Assembly (NCBI GenBank): GCA_024760905.1
Contig: CM045735.1
Location: 11,033,249-11,097,248, forward strand
From: Plotosus lineatus
Lineage: Eukaryota; Chordata; Actinopteri; Siluriformes; Plotosidae
Reading direction: 5' to 3'
Length of the DNA stretch: 64,000 nt
Positions 55,826-64,000 of this stretch are shown piece by piece; the stretch's first letter is position 1; every line of letters starts with the position of its first letter. The notes under the pieces were generated by a model that had not been told where the DNA came from, did no database searches, and saw only the letters and a program-made list of their open reading frames with translations. The position numbers were made by a program, and so were the translations under genes.

Positions 55826-58150
55826 TTGTTTCTCTAAATTTTCCTCCACTTGTTCTCTGCTCTCACGACAGATCACAGATCAAATCCAAAGACATGCACT
55901 GTAGGTTAATTGGCCGTTCTAAATTAGGGACTACAGATGGAAACTAGCTATTAAGCTATAATCTGGTACAGTACATCTCTGTCTCTATGAGCTTAATGTT
56001 CCTGTACATTGTCCCTTAAATAAATAAATAAATAAATAAAATAAAATAAATAAATCACAATGTCGTCTGCAAATATAATAGTCCATGGAGATTCTTGTCT
56101 AACCTCATCTGTTAACCTGTCCATCACCATAGCAAACAAGAAGGGGCTCAGAGCTGACCCTTGATGCAGTCCCAGCTCCACCTTTAATTCTTCGATCACG
56201 TCGACAGCACACCTCACCACTGTCTTACATCTTTCATACATGTCCTGCACCACTCTAACATACTTCTCTGCCACTCCAAACTTCCTCATGCAATACCACA
56301 GTTTCTCTCTCGGCACCCTGTCATACGCTTTCTCCAGATCCACAAAGGCACATTGTAGCTCCCTCTAACCTTCTCTGTACTTCTCTATTAACATACTCAA
56401 AGCAAACACTGCATCTGTGATGCTCTTTTTTGGCATGAAACCAAACTGTTGTTCACAAATGCTGACCTCTGCCCTTAGTCTAGCTTCTATAACTATATTC
56501 ATTGTATGGCTCATCAACGTTATCTCTCTGTAGTTGCCGCAACGCTGCACATCTCCCTTGTTCTTAAAAATGGGCACCAGCACACTTCTCCTCCATTCCT
56601 CCGGCATCCTCTCTCTCTAAGACCTTGTTGAATGTTCTTGTCAGAAAATCTACTGCTACCTCCCCTAGACACTTCCATACCTCCAACGATATGTCATTAG
56701 GACCAACTGCCTTTCCACTCTTCATCCTCTTCAATGCCCCCCTCACTCCACCCTTACTAATCTTTGCTACTTCCTGGTCCTCAGCAGTCACCTCTTCAAC
56801 TTTTTTTCTCTCTCATTTTCCTCATTCATCAGCTCTTCAAAGTACTCTTTCCATCTTCCCAGCACACTTCTGTCATCAGTCAATACATTTCCCTCTCTGC
56901 CTTTAAACACTCTAACTGGCTGCACATCCTTCCAATCTCTATTTCTCTGCTGTGCCAACCTGAATAAATCATTTTCTCCCTCCTCACTGTCAAACCGAGC
57001 ATACAATTCATCATACGCTCTCTGTTTGGCCTTTGACACCGTTACCGTTGCCTTACGCTGTGTCTCCCTGTACTCCTGTTTACTCTCTTCAGTCCTCTCA
57101 ATGTCCCACTTCTTCTTAGCTAACCTCTTCTTTTGTACACACTCCTGCACTTCCTCCTTCCACCACCAAGTCTCCTTATCTCCTGCCCCTCCAGAGGACA
57201 CACCAAGTACTCTCCTACCTGTTTCCCTGATCACATTTGCTGTAGTTGTCCAGTCTTCTGGAAGCACATCCTGTCCACCCAAAGCCTGTTTCAACTCCTC
57301 CTTGAAGACAACACGACACTCTTCCTTTCTCAACTTCCACCACTTTGTCTTCTGCTCTGCCTTTGCCTTCTTCACCTTCCCTACTATCAACATCATTCTG
57401 CACACCACCATCCTATGCTGTCTGGCAACACTCTCACCCACTACTACTTTGCAGTCACTGACTTCCTTCAAATTACATCGGCAACACAAGATGTAGTCTA
57501 CCTGTGTGCTCCTTACCTCCGCTTTTATAAGTCACCCTATGCTCCTGTCTCTTCTGGGAGAAAGTATTCACCACAGCCATTTCCATTCTTTTCGCAAAAT
57601 CAATCAACACCTGTCCTTCTGTGTTCTTGTCCTGGATACCAAACCTGCCCATCACTTCCTCGTCCCCTGTGTTTCCTGCACCAACATGTCCATTTAAGAC
57701 TGCACCAATGACCACTCTTTTACCTCTGGGGGTACTCTGCATCATTTCATCAAACTCACTCCAGAATCTAGCCTTCTCTTCTAGCTCACATCTTGCCTGT
57801 GGGGCAGAAGCACTAACTACATTAAACATCACGCCTTCAATGTCTAACTTGGGACTCATCGCTCTGTCTGACACTCTTTTCACTTCTAAAACATTCCTGA
57901 CAAACTCCTCCTTCAAGATGACTCCAACACCATTTCTCTTCCCATCCACACCATGAAAAAACAGCTTAAACCCCGCTCCTAACCTTCTAGCCTTGCTACC
58001 CTTCCACCTGGTCTCCTGAACACTCAGTCTGTCCACTTTCCTCCTCTGCATCATGTCAGTCAGCTCTCTAGTTTTTCCTGTCATAGTTCCAACATTCAAA
58101 GTCCATACTCTCAGTCTTAAACTCATGTCTTTCCTCTTCTCTCTCTCATC
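55826..58150 (-). mobile_element. RTE-clade LINE, copy E (EN plus partial RT)
   Basis: A minus-strand copy with a preserved endonuclease region and linker but a truncated 3' side. The sequence is interrupted at about 55877-56055 by a short SINE-B body piece and AAAT repeats. The 3' end of the element is missing, replaced by the hAT fragment. Confidence 0.88.
56062..58126 (-). pseudogene. LINE endonuclease, linker and partial RT
   Basis: Endonuclease 58126-57473 is open: LRVWTLNVGTMTGKTRELTD, VQETRWKG, DGKRNGVGVILKEEF. In the catalytic GADFN motif the aspartate is replaced (VVIGAVLNGHVG), and the frame shifts at KSGGKEHTGRLHLVL, where other copies have the D-Y-I-L segment. The linker 57489-56788 is open (VVVGESVARQHRMVVCRMML, DEELMNEENEREK-type end). 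The reverse transcriptase follows in pieces: MKSGKAVGPNDISLEVWKCL, QQFGFMPKKSITDAVFALSM, DLEKAYDRVPREKLWYCMRK and IIFADDIVI. It is not functional. Confidence 0.88.
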
Positions 58151-58184
58151 CTATGAATATGCCTCCCTCCTCTCATTCTTTTCA

Positions 58185-58600
58185 AAAATATTCATCGAGA
58201 AATAAAAAAGATAAAGAAATTAAGGAAAAATAGGGGGAAGTTGAAGAAAATGCTACAAAACAAGGTCAATTATGCAAAAAAACCCAAAACACACAAACAA
58301 ACTAAACTAAAACAAAAACAACCCAAACCCTCCGACAAAACTACTTACATTTTTTATGTGAGGTGTGCATCTGTGTGTGTGCACGTGTCTGTATATGTGT
58401 GTATTTATATTTTATTTACATCTTGTACACTATTTTTTAATGCTTAATTGTTATTATAAGCATTTATAGTGTTGAATATGAATTTACTGATATTATATAC
58501 TGATACACATGTACATATCCGTAAGTCGGGGGTGATCCTACTTCAGCGGTCGCGGGGGGTCTCGGTCCCCATTAACCACGAAAAGTGAGGGAACCCTGTA
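58185..58600. mobile_element. MITE-1, nearly complete
   Basis: From caaaaatattcatcgagaaa (inner left) to the intact right end aaagtgagggaaccctg and TA. The left terminal bases are lost next to LINE copy E. Confidence 0.75.
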
Positions 58601-58604
58601 TTAC

Positions 58605-59070
58605 AAAGACAACCTAAAAAGAACCTTCTTAATTAAAATTAATTAAAGTGAGAAACTTTTTAATAATTAATTAAGTGATGGTACATGTACTGAAGCTAAG
58701 GCCAGAAATATTATAGAAACGTGACAGGTTTGACGTATATAAATGGAAACTGTGATCACCAGAAAGTGACCTATATTTAATATGAGTGAATATGTTTATT
58801 TAATAACCAACAGAAATGCAATTTTTATTGTTATAGCCTTTATGCTCAGTTCTCAAAAGTTTGAAACGAGTTCATACTTTCAGTAATACTTTTATTGGAA
58901 TACATTTGTTGACTACTAACATTTAGTTTTATTGCTTTTTAAAAAGAGACTAGTATCTTATTACTTAACATAAGCCATAAATAAACCATCAAAAATCCTA
59001 AAGTAAATGCCTAATATGCAGAAATCTGATAGTATAATTAAGCCTTTAAGTGCTCCACAGTGGAGTAGTG
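58605..59070. other. Unassigned DNA, no gene seen
   Basis: A/T-rich, no exon or element recognised. Confidence 0.5.
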
Positions 59071-59074
59071 GGCT

Positions 59075-59290
59075 TCCTCCTGGTACTCTGGTTTCCTCCC
59101 ACCGTTCAGAGACATGCACATTTGGCTAAGTGGATATTTTCAGTTGCCCATATGAATGTTAGGATTATTGGTTGTGGGTTGGCGGTGCAATGGTCTTGCA
59201 TGCTATTCAGGCTAAACCCATCTTTCATCCATAGTTGGCCGGGATTGGTTCTAGCCTCCTAGTGATGTTAATAAAAGATATAGTGGTTTG
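59075..59290 (+). mobile_element. SINE-B body fragment, diverged
   Basis: ggtactctggtttcctccca and gttcagagacatgcacattt, then a degraded tail (gatgttaataaaagatatag). Confidence 0.55.
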
Positions 59291-59642
59291 GAAACTGAAA
59301 TAAAATTAAGGAAATAAACCTTTAAAACGTTTAGTCAATGGATTTTGCTCGTTTCCAGTTTTATAATTCAATGTGACATTGTTGGTGGGTGAGTTGGCAG
59401 TTCTTCACTGTGGCCTATCCACAAAAACATACACATGGCTAAAGAAATCCAAAGGTATACGGCCCTGATGACCTAAAATGTGGAACAATCCGTGTGTCTT
59501 CAGAATGCATTAACCTCTGTACACTTGCACAAGGGGCATTTTACTAACGGTTGTGAATACAACCTTATAAGGCACATACACGATTGGAAAACAGAGCAGT
59601 TTTACTTACACTATTTATTACCTTCATCTAATTTATGTCAAA

Positions 59643-59724
59643 GAGAGAGAGAGAGCGAGAGTGAGAGAGAGCGAGAGCAAGAGCGAAAGAGAGAGCGAGA
59701 GAGAGAGCGAGAGAGAGAGAGAGG
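59643..59724. repeat. (GA)n-rich array
   Basis: GAGA units interrupted by GAGC. Confidence 0.9.
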
Positions 59725-60365
59725 TCTCATACAGGACATATAAAAATATATATAGTATAAAGAAACGGTTTGTTTTCAGCATTGAGAAAATTGGCCAACT
59801 GTCAGTTACAGACATACAATATGATTATACTTCTCATTTTGATTTGCCGCTACCTGCTGTGTTACTTCATATACACCCACTTAGATCCCATATACCCTCA
59901 GCAACCATTGCAATTGCCAGGAAGTGGAAAAAAATCATACCGTGCAGCATGCATTACAGAGTTCACAGTCACGAGGACACACAAACAGCAAACGTTATCA
60001 TTGGGAAACTATCTAGATGAGGTTCAACAATATTGCATGTAAAGTTCATGCATTTCCATTAACAAACTAAAGGTCCGGAAGGAAAAAACTCAAAGCACAG
60101 GTTTTCACGCAGTGGGTATAAATCATTGTTATTACGGTATCTCAAATGTTTGTTTAGCAATTGCAACGATTCTTTAGATATTTTTATCTTAGCACTGATA
60201 TAAAAAATACACTAGTTTTGTTAATCAAATAGAAAATATTTCATATCACTACGTATCCCATACAGATGTGTATGAAAACAAATCACTGTGAAGGTTTTTT
60301 ATTATTATTTAATAATAACATTAAAGCTATAGATGTATGAATGAATTAATGAGCTGTCAGTGGTT
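59725..60365. other. Unassigned DNA, possible unique sequence
   Basis: The stretch 59770-60045 is open in two frames and less A/T-biased than its flanks, but neither peptide resembles a known family and no splice signals frame it. I do not call a gene. Confidence 0.35.
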
Positions 60366-60370
60366 ATACT

Positions 60371-60662
60371 AGTCCTTCTCAAAAAATTAGCATATTGTGA
60401 TAAAGTTCATTATTTTCTGTAATGTACTGATAAAAATTAAACTTTCATATATTTTAGATTCATTGCACACCAACTGAAATATTTCAGGTCGTTTATTGTT
60501 TTAATACTGATGATTTTGGCAAACAGCTCACGAAAACCCAAAATTCCTATCTCAAAAAATTAGCATATCATGTTCAGGTACTCTAAACGAGTTATTAACC
60601 TAATCAATATAATCAATAAAATAATGAACTTTATCGCAATATGCAAATTTTTTGAGAAGGAC
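60371..60662. mobile_element. Tc1 MITE derived from the 4676-6091 element
   Basis: Same ends as the long Tc1 (gtccttctcaaaaaattagc ... ttttttgagaaggac), with TA on both sides. The left end matches the long element for about 190 bases, including the internal ctcaaaaaattagcatat repeat; the transposase gene is absent. It is an internal-deletion derivative of about 292 bp. Confidence 0.92.
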
Positions 60663-61039
60663 TAGTAGATGATTGATGCTGATAATTAGCATAATATTTC
60701 ATGGGAAATGTTCTGACACAGTATGATTTCTCCAATATCTCAAGATCAAAAATCATTATCCCCAGTGGATAATGCTTCAAGCAAACCAACACTTGCAGGT
60801 GTGTCACGGTGATTTGGAGAAGCTTTACTTTTGTTTTTGTGGAGAAGTTTAATGTACTTTTTTCCTTATGTTCCCATGTAGGACACTCCTGGGGGAAAAA
60901 AACTAAACAAAAAAAAAACAAGTCAAGACTGAAATTATATATTTGTAGGTATAACAACAAAATAATGTAAATTTAAGAATATATAATTACTACTTAATGA
61001 TGATGGTTTGTCTGCACACCAGCTAATGTCTATCAGATA

Positions 61040-61500
61040 ATTAGTTTTATCCTTCAGCTTCACCTCACCTCGGCAGCATCGTCGACTCCAAGGGAGGGAT
61101 GGACGCAGATGTAAAGGCCCGTATAAACAATGCCAGGATAGCCTTTTACAGCTCAAGAACATCTGCGTGAGAACATCTTCAAGAGACCTATCAGCCAACA
61201 CCAAGATAAGGCTCTTCAACAACAATGTGAAATCTGTCCTACTGTATGGAGCTGAAACATAGAGAACCATTGCCAATACCACAAAAAAGATCCAGACCTT
61301 CATCAATGACTGCCTGAGACAGATCCTCCAGAGAAGATGGCCTGATAGGATCAGCAACAGGGAACTGTGGGAACAAACAAGACAAAAGCCAGGAGAAACC
61401 GATATTCAAACAACGTCGCTGGAGGTGGTTAGGCCACACTCTGCGCAAACCAACCACCAACACAACAAGACAAGCCCTGAGGTGGAACCCCCAAGGAAAA
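61040..61500 (+). pseudogene. LINE RT C-terminal fragment, different lineage
   Basis: Plus strand: TYLGS-like start (LGSIVDSKGGMDADVKARIN), NARIAFYSLKNI, TKIRLFNNNVKSVLLYGAET, a stop where W is expected, then [20 protein letters not shown] and [19 protein letters not shown] frameshift near 61395 leads to [15 protein letters not shown] and [14 protein letters not shown] wording. It belongs to a non-LTR element family clearly different from the six RTE copies (different thumb and C-terminal phrases). Confidence 0.8.
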
Positions 61501-61502
61501 GA

Positions 61503-61662
61503 GGTTGTTGTTGGTAATGGTGTGATGGTGTTGTTAATCTGATTATGTTGCTCATGGTAGTATTGTTGGTGGAATAACGGTGTTTTGATGGATGATGCTA
61601 TTGATGGTGGCGGTGGTGGTATTGGTGGCGGTGGTGGTGTGTTTTTGGTGCTGGTAGTGTCG
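61503..61662. repeat. Imperfect GTT/GGT repeat
   Basis: TGG- and TTG-rich tandem sequence with gtggcggtggtggt at its end, directly after the LINE fragment. Confidence 0.75.
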
Positions 61663-61916
61663 TGCATTGCTGTATGTTATAACATGTGTTTGGTAGTTTA
61701 TGTATAAGTGAATTTTGATGTATCTTTGTTCATTTTTATTTTATCAAACTATGCCGGTGTAACTTAATTAAATAAATAAATTTGAATTGAAATGTAATAC
61801 GTATTTTACTGTATTACATGAATTAATTTGCCTACTTGGGGCAGCGCTTGGATGTAGTAGTTGGCATGTCCATCTCACAGGAAGAAGGTCTTGGGTTTAA
61901 GTCCAAAGGTGTTTCT

Positions 61917-63187
61917 TCTTCTTCTTCTTCTTCTTCTTCTTCTTTCGGCTGTTCCCTTCAGGGGTCGCCACAGCGAAAAATCTGCCTCCATCTCACCCTA
62001 TGCTCTGCATCTTCTTCTTTTACACCAACTGCCTTCATGTCCTCCTTCACCACATCCATGAATTGTCTCTTTGGTCTTCCTCTAGGCCTTCTGCCTGGTA
62101 GTTCCAACCTCAGCATCCTACTACCAATATACTCACTATCCCTCCTCTGTACATGTCCAAACCATCTCAATCTAGCCTCTCTGACTTTGTATGCAAAATG
62201 TCTTACATGTGCTGTCCCTCTGATGTACTCATTCCTGATCCTATCCATCCTCGTTACTCCCAAAGAGAACCTCAACATTTTCATCTCTGCTACCTCCAGC
62301 TCTGCCTCCTGTCTTTTCCTCAGTGCCACTGTTTCTAAACCATACAACATCGTTGGCCTCATCACCGTCTTGTACACTTTTCCCTTCATTCTTGCCGATA
62401 CTTTCCAATCACACATCACACCGGGCACTTTTCTCCAACCACTCCAACCTGCCTGCACATGCTTCGTCACTTCTTTTCCACACTCTCCATTGCTCTGGAT
62501 TGTTGAGCCTAAGTACTTAAAATCCTCCACCTTCCTTATCTCTGCTCCCTGTAACCTCACCGTTCCTATTGGGTCCTTGTCGTTCATACACATGTATTCC
62601 GTCTTACTGAGGCTAATCTTCATTCCCCTCCTTTCCAGGGTATACCTCCACCTCTCTAGATTTTCCTGCACTTGTTCTCTGCTCTCACTGCAGATCACAA
62701 TGTCATCTGCAAACATCATAGTCCATGGGGAATCTTGTCTAACCTCGTCTGTCAGCCTGTCCATCACCATAGCAAACAAGAAGGGGCTCAGAGCTGACCC
62801 TTGATGCAGTCCTACCTCCACCTTTGAACTCTTCTGTCACCCCGACAGCACACCTCACCGCTGTCTTACATCCTAAACTCATGCCTTTTCACTTTTCTTT
62901 CTGCCTACGGAGACGCCTCCCGCCTCTCCTTCTTCGACGTCTTCGACCAACAGTAGTCCAATTTCCACTAGCACCCTGTTGGTTAACAGCTCTGATGGCG
63001 GTTGTTGTTAACCTGGGCCTCGACCGATCCGGTATGAAATTTTTTGTTGTGACTCGCATTTTTTATTTGGCATTTGTTTTACGCCAAATGCCCTTTCTGA
63101 CGCAACCCTCTGCATTTATCCGGGCTTGGGACTGGCGTGAGGGAGATACACTGGCTTGTGCCCCTCCCTCACGGCTGTATTCCCAAA
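61917..63187 (-). mobile_element. RTE-clade LINE, copy F: both ends, deleted middle
   Basis: A minus-strand insertion with both termini. The 5' leader lies at the right (ggcttgggactggcgtgagg complement) and the 3' end at the left, with a GAA-type repeat tail. The target duplication is tccaaaggtgtttct (61902-61916) and tccaagggtgtttct (63188-63202), 14 of 15 identical. Leader sequence is joined near 62873 directly to the middle of the reverse transcriptase, so endonuclease, linker and the first RT half are missing. Confidence 0.88.
61958..62821 (-). pseudogene. LINE RT, second half, open frame
   Basis: A 287-codon open frame: [20 protein letters not shown], the catalytic [66 protein letters not shown] and [15 protein letters not shown]. 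It lacks fingers and palm motifs before LHQG, so it cannot act alone, but it is the best-preserved C-terminal half in the window. Confidence 0.88.
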
Positions 63188-63434
63188 TCCAAGGGTGTTT
63201 CTGGAATTTGCATATTTTCCGTCTCCGTGCTTTTTTCCAGGTGCTCCGGTTTCCTTCCACAGTCCAAAGACGCGCACATTAATCTAACCGGCGGTACTAA
63301 ATTGAACCTATGTGGGCGTGTGACTGTGATTGTGAATGGTTGCATGTGGTTTGGCCCAACAATGACCTGGTGAGCTATTCAGGGTATACCTTGCCTTCAC
63401 AGGGTATCAGCTCAAATAGGCTCCAGACTCTCCA

Positions 63435-64000
63435 TGGCTACAATAGGAAATCAATCAATAAATCTGGGTGCCGTGCCAGAATTCTGGCGTAGGCTGTAGC
63501 CATAACAGCTTGTCATGGCTGTATACGAAGGGCCAACAATCCGCAGTAGCGGCACAAAGCTCTTTCTGCAGGGTGTTTTTTAATGAGAGGCCATCTCCAG
63601 CTAGCTGGCTGTTGACTCTGAAGAGTTCATCCGTCCTTTGATAGGTCTTGTTTTTATTCCTACTGGATTGCTAGCTACCCTACTCACCAAATTTGGAACC
63701 TGGTGGGGGAGCCGGGTTAGTCGCCGACCACTCGACCATGCAACAGGTTGTACTGGCTCACATGTTACTAGTAGCAGGGCAAAACCAGACCTGACATTAA
63801 TAGAAGGAAAAGGCCACTCAAAAAAAAAAGTAATAAATGAATGAAGGAATGAATAAATTTTCCTTTTTGTACTTTGTCACATCACGTGTTTAACAATAAT
63901 TACAACATGGCACATTTTGTTGAAAATAGGAACAGAGTTTTTCAAAATGAGCATAAGGTATTTAAACTCCCAAAAAGAATATTTTATTTAGAGTAGGGCT
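63435..64000. other. Unassigned DNA, no gene seen
   Basis: About 63450-63840 has moderate GC (gtgggggagccgggttagtc) and ends in gaatgaaggaatgaa, so it may be another SINE with no match in this window. No exon is supported. Confidence 0.4.

Larger units (their letters stand above)
61838..63430 (+). mobile_element. SINE-B split by LINE copy F
   Basis: The head (gatgtagtagttggcatgtc ... gggtttaagtccaaaggtgtttct) is at 61838-61916. The body (ttctggaatttgcatatttt ... tttccttccacagtccaaag) and the end (ggctccagactctccatggc) run from about 63188 to 63430. Confidence 0.8.

Noticed and set aside
59770..60042. A possible small gene (90 and 119 codons in two frames)
   Set aside because: No recognisable protein, no splice or start context, and both frames are equally open.
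52100..64000. A vault RNA gene, which lies beside ZMAT2 in mammals
   Set aside because: I looked for the pol III boxes and conserved ends and saw nothing convincing beyond SINE heads.

Overview
This is a stretch of teleost fish nuclear DNA. The evidence is spliced vertebrate genes with GT/AG introns, an SLBP2-type gene (a paralogue best known from fish and amphibians), and a repeat load of Tc1/mariner, Tigger-like, hAT and Harbinger-like DNA elements, RTE-clade LINEs, Mermaid/DANA-like tRNA SINEs and very abundant CA/TA microsatellites. I could not narrow it to a species. Prokaryotic features (operons, ribosome binding sites, CRISPR) do not apply.

Genes, left to right. (1) 1568-1891, minus: an intact but intronless tbca (tubulin cofactor A) reading frame, probably a retrocopy. 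(2) 3353-4310, minus: two well-formed exons of a gene I do not recognise. (3) about 12058-31200, minus: fam53c, with the terminal coding exons clear (13052-13330 and 20009-20850), a probable 61-nt coding exon (21036-21096), a CpG-rich first exon near 30874-31200, and N-terminal coding exons not found. (4) 37555-42429, minus: an slbp2-type stem-loop-binding-protein gene, complete in eight exons and 321 codons with every splice phase consistent. (5) 45859-52071, plus: zmat2, complete in six exons and 198 codons, followed by AATAAA at 52492. slbp2 and zmat2 are head to head, 3.4 kb apart, with a cluster of CRE-like sites between them. After zmat2 (52.5-64 kb) I see only repeats and unassigned DNA.

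The rest is largely transposable elements, many nested: six copies of one RTE-clade LINE, a Tc1 element and its internally deleted derivative, a high-copy Tigger-like MITE with CAGGGATCCCTC ends, hAT elements with 8-bp target duplications (one a near-perfect hairpin in slbp2 intron 5), a Harbinger-like pair with TTA/TAA duplications, two elements with TACCGTA ends, and four tRNA-derived SINE families. The main unexpected observation is that one SINE family (SINE-A) has the same tRNA-like head and body but two different 3' tails: one matches the RTE LINE present in the window, the other is the L2-type tail also carried by the Mermaid-like SINEs. The switch occurs at one point in the body.
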